The notes: generated from the letters alone by a model not told the origin. Counted from the stretch's first letter, positions 44,049-54,180 are shown. The stretch: 64,000 nucleotides of DNA from Nocardia vulneris (GCF_001613425.1 NZ_BDCI01000042.1:124001-188000), one strand, 5' to 3'. Made by a program: numbers and translations.

Positions 44049-44228
44049 CTAGGTCTGGTCGTCGACGGCCGCGCCGGGCGCGTTCTTCTGCACCGATTCG
44101 ATGCCGTTGCGCGCCGCGGCCTTGCTTTCGTAGGCCTGGCTCGCGGCGATGACCTCACCGTTGGCGGCTTTGAGCCGCCAACGGGTCTTCGCGGCCTTGT
44201 CCGTGAACAGTTCGAATTTCGCGGCCAT
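44049..44228 (-). CDS. YegP/DUF1508-family small protein
   Basis: 59 residues. AKFELFTDKAAKTRWRLKAA, then GEVIAASQAYESKAAARNGI, is the single DUF1508 repeat, a small alpha-beta fold of unknown function. GGAAGAGG (antisense of 44234-44242) precedes ATG 44228, which is preferred to the longer frame. Convergent with the monooxygenase. Confidence 0.88.
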   Translation of the reverse strand: MAAKFELFTDKAAKTRWRLKAANGEVIAASQAYESKAAARNGIESVQKNAPGAAVDDQT

Positions 44229-44429
44229 GACTACCTCTTCCTTTCCACTGGACAACAGGTGTCCCTTAGGGAGTAACCGCTCGGTATCAATTCAATCGCG
44301 GGCCTCTGAACAGGCAGGATGCGCATGTTTCGCAATTCCCCAGTTGTCGCCAGTCGAGATTGCGGTGCGGGTTGTGGTTCTACTTGCAGGACACACCCGA
44401 TGCTCATTCGTGCGTGAAAGGTCCACTTG

Positions 44430-46682
44430 ATGCGCAGAATCGCACATCTCACCCTGGGTCTATTGGTCGCTGCGGGCAGCCTGGTCGCCATGCCGGACGC
44501 CCTGGCGGACGCGGACTCCGGGCAGCTGGCGGACATCAGCGGCGTCACCGACGACGGCCCCACCACCACTGTGAAATCCGGCGCCGCCGCGGTGCGGGTG
44601 AGTTTCCCGCAGGCCGGCGCCGTGCGCGTGCAACTGGCGCCCGACGGGAAATTCACCGATCCGGCCGGCGACAAGATCGTGCTGCCGAGCAAGACCGCAC
44701 CCGCGATACCGAAACGTAAAGACAAGGGCGACTATTGGGCCCTGTCCACCGGCGAGATCACGCTGCGCGCGTACAAGCGCCCGCTGCGCTTCGCGTTGTA
44801 CGACGGCGCCGACACCGCGCAGATCTGGGCCGAGAAGTCGCCACTGTCCTGGAAGGGCGACACCACCACGCAGAGCCTCGGCCGCGGGCAGCAGGAACAG
44901 TTCTTCGGCGGCGGTGAACAGAACGGACGATTCAGCCACCGGGATCAGACGATCAGAATCTTCGCCGACGACAACTGGAACGACGGCGGCGCACCGAATT
45001 CGCAGCCGTTCTACCTGTCCAGCAACGGATACGGCGTGCTGCGCAACACGTTCGCGCCCGGCAGCTACACCTTCGGCGACACCGTGCGCACCACCCATGA
45101 CGAGCGGCGATTCGACGCGATCTACGTCGTCGGCAAGGGCCCGAAAGGGGTGATCTCCGCCTACACCGCTCTGGTCGGACGCCCCTTCCTGCCACCGATC
45201 TACGGACTGGAGATGGGCGACTCGGACTGCTACCTGCACAACGCGAACCGGGGCGAGCGGCACACCCTCGACGCCGTCGCCATCGCCGAGGGCTACACCA
45301 AGAATGAGATGCCCAATGGTTGGATGCTGGTCAACGACGGCTACGGCTGCGGCTACGAGAATCTGCAGCAGGTCGGAGAGGGGCTGCGCAAGAACAACAT
45401 GCAGCTCGGCCTGTGGACCGAGAACGGCCTGCCACATCAGGCCGAGGAGGTCAAAGCCGGTGTGCGGGTGCGCAAGCTGGACGTGGCCTGGGTCGGGCCC
45501 GGCTACCAGTTCGCCCTCGACGGTTGCGACAAGGCGCACAAGGGTATCGAGGAGAACAGCGACGCCCGCGGTTTCGTGTGGACGCCGGTGAGCTGGGCGG
45601 GCGCGCAACGCTGCGCGGTGCTGTGGAGTGGGGATCAAGCCGGTTCCTACGACTACATCCGCTGGCAGATACCGACTTACGCGGGCGCGACGATGTCGGG
45701 TATCGCGTACAACACCGGCGACGTCGACGGCATCTTCGGCGGCAGCCCGCAGACCTACACCCGGGATCTGCAGTGGAAAGCGTTCCTGCCCACCATCATG
45801 TCGATGGACGGGTGGGCGCCCAAGGACAAGCAGCCGTGGCGCTACGGTGAGCCGTACACCGCGATCAATCGGAAGTACCTGCAGCTCAAGGAAAGGCTGC
45901 TGCCCTACACCTATTCCTATGCGGTGGAGGCGAATCGCACCGGCATCGGCCAGGTGCGCCCGCTCGCGCTGGAGTACCCGAACGACCCGAACACCTGGGG
46001 CGACCAGGCACGCTACGAGTTCCTCTCCGGCAAGGACTTTCTCGTCGCGCCGATGTATCGCGACGGTGAGGTGCGCGACGGAATCTATCTGCCGGAGGGC
46101 ACCTGGGTCGACTACTGGACCGGGCGCACCTGGCAGGGGCCGACCACGGTGAACGGGTATCGCGCGCCGCTGGACACCCTGCCGCTGTTCGTCCGGGCGG
46201 GTGCGGTGGTGCCGATGTGGGCGCAGGGCACCAAATCCTGGCAGACCCGCGACCGCGGGGTGCTCGATCTCGACATCTACCCGAAGGGCGCGGGCAGCTT
46301 CACGCTGACCGAAGACGACGGTGTGACAAGGGATTACCGGTCCGGCGCGCAGGCCACTCAGCAGTTCGGCGTGCGTGCACCCGATTCCGGGACCGGCACC
46401 GTCGAGGTGACGATCGGCGCGTCGACCGGATCCTACCGGGACCAGCCCGCGCAACGCCGCTACCAGCTCGCGGTGCACACCGCCGCCGCGCCGGCCGCGG
46501 TGCAGACCTCGACCGGTGCGCTGAACCGCTGCGCCGATCGCGCCGAGCTGGACCGCGCGGACAGCGGCTGGTGGTTCGACCCGAAAGATCGCGGCGGCGT
46601 GGTGCACGTGAAGACCGCGCCGATCGCCGCGCGGGACAGCCGGACAGTGACTTTGACCGGCACCAAGGCGGTGGGCGGATAG
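44430..46682 (+). CDS. Secreted glycoside hydrolase family 31-like enzyme
   Basis: 750 residues. The signal peptide (LTLGLLVAAGSLVAMPDALA) is followed by an N-terminal beta domain, a TIM barrel and C-terminal beta domains. GH31 features: GGGEQNGRF, PPIYGLEMGDSDCY, the acid/base-type WSGDQAGSYDYIRWQIP (near 403) and GKDFLVAPMYRDG. The nucleophile strand reads KLDVAWVGPG...FALDGCDKA rather than the canonical WxDMNE, so it belongs to a divergent subfamily and specificity (alpha-glucoside, alpha-xyloside or alpha-GalNAc) is uncertain. ATG 44430; the frame also has a TTG at 44427. Confidence 0.85.
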   Translation: MRRIAHLTLGLLVAAGSLVAMPDALADADSGQLADISGVTDDGPTTTVKSGAAAVRVSFPQAGAVRVQLAPDGKFTDPAGDKIVLPSKTAPAIPKRKDKGDYWALSTGEITLRAYKRPLRFALYDGADTAQIWAEKSPLSWKGDTTTQSLGRGQQEQFFGGGEQNGRFSHRDQTIRIFADDNWNDGGAPNSQPFYLSSNGYGVLRNTFAPGSYTFGDTVRTTHDERRFDAIYVVGKGPKGVISAYTALVGRPFLPPIYGLEMGDSDCYLHNANRGERHTLDAVAIAEGYTKNEMPNGWMLVNDGYGCGYENLQQVGEGLRKNNMQLGLWTENGLPHQAEEVKAGVRVRKLDVAWVGPGYQFALDGCDKAHKGIEENSDARGFVWTPVSWAGAQRCAVLWSGDQAGSYDYIRWQIPTYAGATMSGIAYNTGDVDGIFGGSPQTYTRDLQWKAFLPTIMSMDGWAPKDKQPWRYGEPYTAINRKYLQLKERLLPYTYSYAVEANRTGIGQVRPLALEYPNDPNTWGDQARYEFLSGKDFLVAPMYRDGEVRDGIYLPEGTWVDYWTGRTWQGPTTVNGYRAPLDTLPLFVRAGAVVPMWAQGTKSWQTRDRGVLDLDIYPKGAGSFTLTEDDGVTRDYRSGAQATQQFGVRAPDSGTGTVEVTIGASTGSYRDQPAQRRYQLAVHTAAAPAAVQTSTGALNRCADRAELDRADSGWWFDPKDRGGVVHVKTAPIAARDSRTVTLTGTKAVGG

Positions 46683-47175
46683 CCCGTTGCCGCATCAGGA
46701 AAGGAAACACGATGAGAAAGTTCTGCCACGGCGCCGCGGGCGCCCGCCGCTCCGGCGTAGCCGGCTGTGGCGCGCACTCCGCGGCGGAGCCACTCGCAGA
46801 CCGGCGATGCAACGCTTGCAGCTCGCGAATTCGCTTGCGGCCGAGCGTCTTCCGCAGTTCCCCAGTCTCGCTGGGGAGCTCGGGCAGAGCACTACCGTGT
46901 CATGCTGCAACGGGACGTCCGGACGCCGACGGAAGATCGTCGGGCTGTCACTGAGATATCCACCCGCACAACTGTTCTCGGCTCCAGCTCAGCTCCGACC
47001 CGACGGGCCGCCGCGCGGCAAGTGAACGGGAATGCCGATGTCGCGGTCCGCCGCCGCATCGGTGACATCAGAGCTGACACCCCGCAGGTTCTTCCCGTCG
47101 GTGCGTGTCTGTGCCTCGCCGCTCGACCGCTGCGCGAGGTAGCCCCAATCCAGCCTCACCTCAGGGAGGAACCCC
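46683..47175. other. Gap between the GH31 and chitinase genes
   Basis: 493 bases. It contains a small ORF with a good ribosome-binding site (46712-46954) and a hairpin TCCCCAG-N5-CTGGGGA at 46859-46877. No known chitinase-regulator (DasR) site was recognised by eye. Confidence 0.5.
46712..46954 (+). pseudogene. Possible remnant of a small secreted-protein gene
   Basis: AGGAAAGGAA 6 bases before ATG 46712 makes a textbook start, but the 80-residue frame (MRKFCHGAAGARRSGVAGCG at the start) is Arg/Ser/Cys-rich and has no clear hydrophobic signal core. It may be a frameshifted secreted protein or a non-coding frame. Confidence 0.3.
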
Positions 47176-49152
47176 ATGCGGTTGGCAAAATTCCCCTGGC
47201 TCGCGGCCTCCGTCGCGGCCATTCTGATCGGCGTCTCGACGGTCCTGGTGACCCTCACCAACGCGACGCCGGCGCTCACGGCCAGCACCGGCCCGTCCAC
47301 CGGTGGCGCCAAGATCGCCTACTTCAACCAGTGGTCGATCTATCAGAACGCCTTCTACCCCAAGCACGTCGACACGTCGGGGATGGCAGGCAAGCTCGAC
47401 TACATCATGTACGCGTTCGCCAACATCCACCCCACCGACCTGACCTGTTTCGAGGCCAACAAGGCCGCGGACCAGAACGAGAACAACCCGAATGCCGGTG
47501 ACGGGGCGGGTGATTCGTACGCCGACTACGGCAAGACGTTCGACGCGGCCAGCAGTGTCGACGGCACCGCCGACAAATGGGACGACCCGATCGTCGGCAA
47601 CTTCAAGCAGTTGAAGCAGCTCAAGGCCAAGCACCCGAATCTCAAGGTGCTGCTGTCCATCGGCGGCTGGACCTACTCGAAGTTCTTCTCCGACGTGGCC
47701 GCCACCGATGCCGCGCGCAAGAAGTTCGCCGCGTCCTGCATCGACATGTTCATCAAGGGCAACCTGCCCAAGCAGAACGGCTACGGCGGGCCCGGCACCG
47801 GTAAGGGCATCTTCGACGGTCTCGACCTGGACTGGGAGTATCCCGGCGGTGGTGGCCATCTCGGCAATCACGCGTCCCCGAACGACCGCGCCAACTTCAC
47901 GTTGCTGACGGCCGAACTGCGTAAGCAACTGGACGCACAGGGCACGGCCGACGGCAAGCGTTACGCCTTGACCGCCGCGGTGGGGGCCGGCCAGGACAAG
48001 ATCCGTCACTACGACACCGCCAACCTCGGCAAGTATCTCGACCTGGTCAACCTCATGACCTACGACATGCACGGCGCGTGGGATGCGAAGGGGCCGACCA
48101 ACTTCCAGGACCCCATCTACAGCAGGCCGGACGATCCGATGAATCCGGTCCCGCCGGGCAACGGGAAGTACAACATCGATGCGGCGGTCACCGCGTGGAC
48201 CACGGGTGACAGTTCTTACGGCATCCCGGGCGGCTTTCCGGCGAACAAGCTGACCGTCGGATTCCCGTTCTACTACCGCGGTTGGACGGGCGTGCCGGCA
48301 GGCAGCGAACACGGCCTGTTCCAGCCCGCGACGGGGCCCGCGCCCGGCGCACCGATGTCGGGCAACGTGCCGGGCATCCGGATGTACAAGGAACTGAACG
48401 GGGTCGTCGACAACCCGTCGCGCACGTTCTTCGACACCACCGCACAGGCCGCCTACTTCTACGACGGCACGAACTGGTGGGGCGGTGACTCACCGCAATC
48501 CATCAAGGCCAAAGTGGATTACCTGCACTGCAAGGGCCTCGGCGGCGCGATGATGTACTCGCTGGAGAACCTGGGTCCGACGCCGACCCTGTTCAACCAT
48601 GTCATCGACGGGGTCAACAGTACGCCCGCGAACTGCAACCCGCCGACCACCACCCCGCCCACCACACCACCGACGACCACACCACCGTCGACTACACCAC
48701 CGACCACGACACCGCCCTCGACCACCCCGCCGACCACGACGCCGCCCGCGGGCTCCGGTGTGGTCAACGGTGATTTCGAGAGCGGCGCGTTGTCCCCGTG
48801 GTCGTGTGCGGGCACGCTCGGTTCGATCGTGAGCACTCCGGTGCACGGCGGCAAGAACGCGTTGGGCGGCACGCCGACCGACAGCGACAACGCCCGGTGC
48901 TCGCAGACGGTCGCCGTCGAACCGGGGCGCACCTACACGCTGGCGGCGTGGGTGAACGGCAACTACGTCTACCTCGGCGCCTCCGGCACGGGCACGAGCG
49001 ACGCGTCCACCTGGGCACCCAGCACCGGCGGTAACTACCAGCAGCTGTCCACCCAGTTCACCACCGGCGCCTCGACCAAGAGCGTCACGATCTGGCTGCA
49101 CGGCTGGTACGGGCAAGGCAAGTACAGCGCGGACGATGTCACGCTGAAGTAG
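47176..49152 (+). CDS. Secreted GH18 chitinase with Pro/Thr linker and carbohydrate-binding module
   Basis: 658 residues. Hydrophobic signal segment (WLAASVAAILIGVSTVLVTL), GH18 barrel (about 45-475) with SIGGW and the catalytic motif DGLDLDWEYP near residue 215 (last Glu is the proton donor). MTYDMHGAWD is also present. A PTTTPP-repeat linker (about 486-525) leads to a C-terminal beta module NGDFESGALSPWSC, similar to CBM16-like modules. It hydrolyses chitin outside the cell. GGGAGGA precedes the ATG. A bidirectional terminator follows. Confidence 0.95.
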   Translation: MRLAKFPWLAASVAAILIGVSTVLVTLTNATPALTASTGPSTGGAKIAYFNQWSIYQNAFYPKHVDTSGMAGKLDYIMYAFANIHPTDLTCFEANKAADQNENNPNAGDGAGDSYADYGKTFDAASSVDGTADKWDDPIVGNFKQLKQLKAKHPNLKVLLSIGGWTYSKFFSDVAATDAARKKFAASCIDMFIKGNLPKQNGYGGPGTGKGIFDGLDLDWEYPGGGGHLGNHASPNDRANFTLLTAELRKQLDAQGTADGKRYALTAAVGAGQDKIRHYDTANLGKYLDLVNLMTYDMHGAWDAKGPTNFQDPIYSRPDDPMNPVPPGNGKYNIDAAVTAWTTGDSSYGIPGGFPANKLTVGFPFYYRGWTGVPAGSEHGLFQPATGPAPGAPMSGNVPGIRMYKELNGVVDNPSRTFFDTTAQAAYFYDGTNWWGGDSPQSIKAKVDYLHCKGLGGAMMYSLENLGPTPTLFNHVIDGVNSTPANCNPPTTTPPTTPPTTTPPSTTPPTTTPPSTTPPTTTPPAGSGVVNGDFESGALSPWSCAGTLGSIVSTPVHGGKNALGGTPTDSDNARCSQTVAVEPGRTYTLAAWVNGNYVYLGASGTGTSDASTWAPSTGGNYQQLSTQFTTGASTKSVTIWLHGWYGQGKYSADDVTLK

Positions 49153-49164
49153 CAAGCGCGGCAA

Positions 49165-49201
49165 CGAAAGTGGGCCTCGCGACCGCGAGGTCCACTTTTC
49201 G
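49165..49201. terminator. Bidirectional terminator between chitinase and acyltransferase genes
   Basis: Stem with arms CGAAAGTGG and CCACTTTTCG enclosing a second stem CCTCGC/GCGAGG, and a T-run on the + side. It lies between two convergent stops. Confidence 0.8.
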
Positions 49202-49205
49202 CGTG

Positions 49206-51368
49206 TCAGGGTGCGGCCAGCGCCCGGTCGACGAGCGCGGCGAGCACCGGGGTGAGCGCCTTCGCGTAGGTGACGGTCAGGTGGTTGTCGTCGCGATAGA
49301 TCAGCGCGTTGCCGGTGATGAGCGGGCAGCGCTGCGCGGTACAGAACAGCTCGGTCAGGTCGGCGTACTGCGCCGACCCCGCCACGGTCGCCGTGCGCTC
49401 GGCCGCGATGCCCGCGTCGTTCACCGCGACCGGCCGCGCCGGGGCACACGCCACGGCGTCGTCGAGATGGCCGGACAGGCAGGCCGGGGCGGTACTGTGC
49501 GGATCCGGAACCGGGCCCAGCACAAGCACGCTCGCTCCGGTCGCGCGCAGCTGGGCGGTCAAGCGGGTCAGGCTGTCGAGCCAGGCCTGGTCGTAGGTGG
49601 TGAAGCCGAAGTCACCACCGTAGCGGCGCGACATGCTCACCACGATCAAACGCGGACGCTCGGCGCGCAGCCTGGCTATGACCTGGCCTCGCCACCGCAC
49701 GCATTCGGTGTACTCCCGGCCCAGGTACGGGCTGGTGATGGGTAGTTCGAGCAGGGGGCAGGTGACCTTGCTCATCGTCTCCAGCCGCCACTGTCGCTGC
49801 TCGGCAACCTGTTCGAGGGCCGGACTCCACATGGCTGCGTGCGAATCACCGACCAGCGCCACTGTCGTCGCCGAACCCGGTTCGCCCGCAACGCATTCGG
49901 GTTGCCCGACGTCGAGCCAGGAACGGACACAACCATTGCCGAACACCGCCGCCTTGTCGCCGGGGGCCTCGGCCAGCGACGGATCGAGATTCGCTGGGAC
50001 GGCACGCAACTCGGCCGATGCCGCGATCGCCGCCTGCACCTGCGCGGTCAGCTGCCGCACGGTGACCTCGTGCGGGTCGGTCACACCGGCCGGCGGGGCG
50101 GGCGCCGTCGTCACCGCGAGGGCCGGTGCGGCCGCGCCACGACCGACCGGCGCGGGCACGACCGCCAGTAACGCCACCACCACACAGACCACGGCCGCGG
50201 TGACGACACCACCGCAGACCAGGCTGAACTCGGCCGAGCGCCGCAGCGGCGCCGCGAACCGCACGGGATCCTCGATCAGCCACAGCGTCAGCATGGCCAG
50301 GCCCGCGGACACCGCGACCGCGCCCAGCACGCCGACCGTGCCGAGACCGTGCCCGAGCAGCCGGGGAGCCAGCTGCAAGACCGGCCAGTGCCAGAGATAC
50401 CACGAGTAGGACAGCCTGCCGATCGCCCGCACCGGCGCGGCGGACAGCGCGCGCCCGGCGCCCCGGCCCGGCGCGGCACAGCCCGCGGCGATGATCGCCG
50501 CAGTACCGAGAACCGGTAGGAGCGCGGCAGTTCCGGGATAGGGCGTGTGCTCGTCGAGGCGGAGACAGGCCAGGACGATCGAGCCGAGACCGGCCCAGCC
50601 CGCGGCGGCGGCAACCGGCGGCGGCAATCGTCGCCACAGCGGGACCGAGAGCGCGACCAGACCACCGACGGCCAGTTCCCAGGCCCGGGCGGGCAGCGTG
50701 AAGAAGGCCCAGGGCGGGAGCGTGCGGGTCCAGTGCAGCGCGGTCGCGAACGACACCGCAGCAATCAGGGCGAGCGCGATCGAGTAGGGCCTCGGCGAAC
50801 CACCGGCCGCGCGCCGGCGCGACACGCACCAGGCGAGACCGACGAGCAGCACGGGCCACAGCAGATAGAACTGTTCCTCCACCCCCAGCGACCAGTAGTG
50901 CTGGAACGGTGACGGTGGTGTGTCGGCGGCCAGGTAGTCGGTACCGTGCACGGCCAGTCGCACGTTGCCCACGTACAGCGCGCTCGCGATCGCGTCGCCG
51001 AGCACCGCGCGGGCCTGCAAGGGCGGCAGCGATGAGACCGCGGCGATCGCGGTCGCGAGCAGCACGACGCCCGCCGCGGGCAACAGCCGCCGAGCCCGTC
51101 CGCCGTAGAACCGGGCCAGAGCGAGGGTGCCGGTGCCCGACACCTCCCGCCACAGCAGGCCGGTGATGAGAAACCCGGAAATGACGAAAAAGACGTCCAC
51201 ACCCGCGAATCCGCCATCGATGCCGCCCAGACCCGCGTGGAACGCGATCACGGCGAGTACCGCGATCGCCCGCAATCCTTCGACATCGGGCCGGAATTGC
51301 GCCCTCGATACCCGCGGCACCGAATCGTCCTGCCGAATAACCAATTCGCGCGTGGCAGTCCGTGTCAT
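49206..51368 (-). CDS. OafA/YrhL-type membrane acyltransferase with C-terminal SGNH domain
   Basis: 720 residues. The N-terminal acyltransferase-3 domain has FRPDVEGLRAIAVLAVIAFH, DVFFVISGFLITGLL and WSLGVEEQFYLLWP, with about ten membrane helices. The C-terminal SGNH hydrolase domain (about 470-720) has ALVGDSHAAMWSP and DDNHLTV, giving the Ser and Asp-x-x-His catalytic residues. Known members O-acetylate cell-surface glycans, passing acyl groups through the membrane. ATG 51368 or 51377 both fit. Target glycan unknown; the adjacent genes do not identify it. Confidence 0.9.
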   Translation of the reverse strand: MTRTATRELVIRQDDSVPRVSRAQFRPDVEGLRAIAVLAVIAFHAGLGGIDGGFAGVDVFFVISGFLITGLLWREVSGTGTLALARFYGGRARRLLPAAGVVLLATAIAAVSSLPPLQARAVLGDAIASALYVGNVRLAVHGTDYLAADTPPSPFQHYWSLGVEEQFYLLWPVLLVGLAWCVSRRRAAGGSPRPYSIALALIAAVSFATALHWTRTLPPWAFFTLPARAWELAVGGLVALSVPLWRRLPPPVAAAAGWAGLGSIVLACLRLDEHTPYPGTAALLPVLGTAAIIAAGCAAPGRGAGRALSAAPVRAIGRLSYSWYLWHWPVLQLAPRLLGHGLGTVGVLGAVAVSAGLAMLTLWLIEDPVRFAAPLRRSAEFSLVCGGVVTAAVVCVVVALLAVVPAPVGRGAAAPALAVTTAPAPPAGVTDPHEVTVRQLTAQVQAAIAASAELRAVPANLDPSLAEAPGDKAAVFGNGCVRSWLDVGQPECVAGEPGSATTVALVGDSHAAMWSPALEQVAEQRQWRLETMSKVTCPLLELPITSPYLGREYTECVRWRGQVIARLRAERPRLIVVSMSRRYGGDFGFTTYDQAWLDSLTRLTAQLRATGASVLVLGPVPDPHSTAPACLSGHLDDAVACAPARPVAVNDAGIAAERTATVAGSAQYADLTELFCTAQRCPLITGNALIYRDDNHLTVTYAKALTPVLAALVDRALAAP

Positions 51369-51476
51369 GGACAGCATTCTTACCAACGCTCGCCGGTAAT
51401 GTCCCGACAACTTTCGGCACTTCGAGCCGATCTGAAAACCGCTGTTAGAACTACTTAAAGCGGTGTTCCGAGAAAG

Positions 51477-52673
51477 TCAGGGGCGGAAGGATTTCGAAAG
51501 GAGTCGACGGGCCACGCGGGCGGCCATGAGGGTGGAAATGCCTGCGGGATCCTGGGGGTCGTAACCGGTGAGGTCGGCTATCCGGGACAGGCGGTAGGTG
51601 ACGGTGTTGCGGTGGATATAGAGGGCGCGGGCCATCGCATTGTGGTTGAACTGATTGGCGATGTATTCGTCGAGCGTGCGAATGAGCAGCGGGTGCTCGT
51701 CGAGCGGTTCGAGGGCGGCGGCCAGATTCGGCAGCGCGGCCCCGGTGGTGGAGATCGCGTACTCGAACATCATGTCCTGACGCCGGCAGGCCACGTCGGG
51801 CCGGTCGAGACAGCGTGCGGTATCCGCGACGATCCTGGCCTCGGCGTACGCCGCCGGGATAGCGGCATGCGTGGCGGCGGGGGCGACGCCGATCCAGAAA
51901 CCGGGATGCGGCTGATCGGCGCGCAAGCCGAGCCGGCTGGTGAGCGCACCGACCGGGTCGGCGTTGTCGTCTAGCGGGATCAGCGCGGTCCAGCCGCCGC
52001 TGTCGCGGTGCAGGAACGCACCGGGCACCTTGCCGATGCGATAGCGCAGATCGGTCAGCCGTCCCGGAGTGATCTCGCCCTGCCGGACGGCCGCGACCAG
52101 GAACGCGTCCGCGAGCGGGTCCTCGAGTTCGCGTGCCCACTCCCCCGGGTCCCGTCCGGCGAGCAGCGCGGCGGCGATCTCGTTCTGCTCCAGCAGATCC
52201 CAGCGCGGCTGACGCGCGTCCTCCACCAGTGCGATCGCGATACGGGACATCACCAGGCCCGCGTAGGTGGTCAACCGCAAGCCCAGTTCCGGGACGAACG
52301 GATGATCGTCGGCACTCAGCGCGGGCATCAGCTGCGCCCAGAAGAAGGAGACGCCGACGCGATAGTTGGTGAGCACCTCGTCCAGCGGCATCCCGTCGCG
52401 TACGAGCCGCACGGCCCGTTCGACGAGCGGACCGGTGTCCTGCTCCGACGGTTCGACGCCCGCGGCGGCGTAGCGGAAGAACAGTTCGACATTGAGTTCG
52501 GCGCTCGGCACGAAATCGGCGTCGAACATCGACTGTGGCAGCTCCGCGTAGGGCGCGGCAGCAACCCGGAAGTCGCTGGCCAGTGTCGCGGCCCGCATGC
52601 GCAGCTGCGCGATCATCTTCGGCCAGTGGTCACCGTCGCCGGTCACGGCGGCGGCCAGGGAGAAGTGCGTCAT
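51477..52673 (-). CDS. PucR/CdaR-type transcriptional regulator
   Basis: 398 residues. The C-terminal PucR HTH reads NAMARALYIHRNTVTYRLSR followed by LTGYDPQDPAG. The central GGDEF-like/CdaR domain and N-terminal RsbRD-type sensor region (LVRDGMPLDEVLTNYRVG) are typical of a large actinobacterial group. Target genes are not evident; it lies downstream of a secreted lipase on the same strand but separated by a terminator, so an independent promoter is likely. Confidence 0.88.
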   Translation of the reverse strand: MTHFSLAAAVTGDGDHWPKMIAQLRMRAATLASDFRVAAAPYAELPQSMFDADFVPSAELNVELFFRYAAAGVEPSEQDTGPLVERAVRLVRDGMPLDEVLTNYRVGVSFFWAQLMPALSADDHPFVPELGLRLTTYAGLVMSRIAIALVEDARQPRWDLLEQNEIAAALLAGRDPGEWARELEDPLADAFLVAAVRQGEITPGRLTDLRYRIGKVPGAFLHRDSGGWTALIPLDDNADPVGALTSRLGLRADQPHPGFWIGVAPAATHAAIPAAYAEARIVADTARCLDRPDVACRRQDMMFEYAISTTGAALPNLAAALEPLDEHPLLIRTLDEYIANQFNHNAMARALYIHRNTVTYRLSRIADLTGYDPQDPAGISTLMAARVARRLLSKSFRP

Positions 52674-52724
52674 CGAACTTCCTAGCTACTCGTCACAACT
52701 CCCTCGGACGATACGCGGTCGGAC

Positions 52725-52756
52725 CGCCCGGCAGCACCTGTCGGTGCCGCCGGGCG
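52725..52756 (-). terminator. Terminator after the first LIP lipase
   Basis: Stem of 8 plus 5 base pairs with one A-C mismatch and a TGTC loop, positioned 6 bases after the lipase stop on the minus strand. Confidence 0.75.
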
Positions 52757-52761
52757 ATATT

Positions 52762-54093
52762 TCAGCTACCGGGGAAACCAGGAGGCAGCGGCTGGAAGTC
52801 CGCCTTGAACTTGGGGCCCGGTGGCAGGCCGCGCAGCAGCGCGCTGGTCCACGCCACCGCCGGCGGCCACCCGGTCACCGCGTTGGTGATGTGCTCGGGC
52901 ACCGGCACCGTGTAGAAGCGCAGATCGGCGCCGCGTTCCCAGTACGAGTTCACCGTCGGGATCACCACCGAGGGCGGGATCAGCTCGTCCCAGAGCCCGT
53001 GCCACCACAGCACCGGGGTGTCGGGGATGTACTTGCCCAGGCTGTTGTCCTGGAGCACCTTGATGATCTCGGGTTGGGTCTCCAACGACTTGCCGGGCTG
53101 GTAGTAGGCGCTGATCGGCCGGTAGACACCGGACAGCGCGATGGTCGCGTAGCAGCGGCTCTGGAAATCCCGGAGCAGTTGCTGACCTTCGGTGGTGAGC
53201 AGTTCGTCGACCTTGAAAACGTCCGGGTACTCGCGCGCCAGGCTGGCCAGGCCGAGCCACATCGTGAAATTGCTGGTGCCGGTCAGCCCGGGCTGCTCGC
53301 GGGTCGCATAGGCCGCTTCGGCGACCAGGTCACCGGGCGTACCACCGATCGTGGTGCCGAGGATTCGTACGTCGGGCGCGTAGGTGGCGCGCAGTTCGGC
53401 GGCGCGGATCGAACCGGAACCACCGCCGGAGTAGCCGTACAGCGCGATCCCCGAATCGGCGAGGCCGAGCCCGCTGTCGTTCTTCACCGCCCGCAGGCTG
53501 TCCAGCACCATCTTGCCCTCGGCGTAGGTGTTGAACGTGTTGAACTTGCCGTCGAAGTCGGGCACGTTGATCGCGAAACCCTGCAGCAACCAGTACACCG
53601 CGAGCGCGGATTCCTTCATGGTTCCGGTCTGCAGCGTGTAGGACGGATTGCAGGTGGAGCTGGTGGAGTCGATCGCCTCCTGGAACGACAGCACCGGGCG
53701 GGCGCTGCCCTGCCAGGGAATACCCGGCACGATGACCGTCGTCGCGGTCACGATCGGGTTGTCGTGCACATCGTTCGACCGATACAGCAGCTGCTTGGTG
53801 TACACCGGGAACGGGAGGCCGAGCAGGCGGGTCTGCACCTCGCGCGAACGGACGATCGCACCGGGTGCGTAGGACTCCAGGTTCGGCGGGTCGTCGTACC
53901 AGGGATCCTCGCTCGGCGTCGGGATCGGCAGCAGGTCGTAGAGCTGCGGTTCGGTCGGCAGCTGCGGCAGCTGGTTCTGATCCGGCGGGAACGTGGGGAA
54001 ACCGGGCTCCGCCGACGCCATACCGGCGCCACTCACCGCCATGATCGCCGACACCGTCACTACGACGAGCCGCCGCCACCTAGACCTGTCCAC
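52762..54093 (-). CDS. Secreted LIP-family lipase/esterase
   Basis: 443 residues. Signal peptide (LVVVTVSAIMAVSGAGMASA) then a Pro-rich stretch. The alpha/beta-hydrolase of the secretory lipase (LIP, Candida-type) family shows the nucleophile in ALYGYSGGGSGS (about residue 219), Asp in HGLWDELIP (about 368) and His in VPEHITNA (about 401). Mycolata encode many such enzymes that hydrolyse triacylglycerols or trehalose/glycerol esters in the envelope. A paralogue lies at 57.6 kb. Confidence 0.9.
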   Translation of the reverse strand: MDRSRWRRLVVVTVSAIMAVSGAGMASAEPGFPTFPPDQNQLPQLPTEPQLYDLLPIPTPSEDPWYDDPPNLESYAPGAIVRSREVQTRLLGLPFPVYTKQLLYRSNDVHDNPIVTATTVIVPGIPWQGSARPVLSFQEAIDSTSSTCNPSYTLQTGTMKESALAVYWLLQGFAINVPDFDGKFNTFNTYAEGKMVLDSLRAVKNDSGLGLADSGIALYGYSGGGSGSIRAAELRATYAPDVRILGTTIGGTPGDLVAEAAYATREQPGLTGTSNFTMWLGLASLAREYPDVFKVDELLTTEGQQLLRDFQSRCYATIALSGVYRPISAYYQPGKSLETQPEIIKVLQDNSLGKYIPDTPVLWWHGLWDELIPPSVVIPTVNSYWERGADLRFYTVPVPEHITNAVTGWPPAVAWTSALLRGLPPGPKFKADFQPLPPGFPGS

Positions 54094-54180
54094 TTGTCCT
54101 CCAGCACCATTGCCTACCTATCGCCGACGTCACACTCACGCGTCGACAGGATCATGCTCACAGCTGAGGACAGCGATGCG

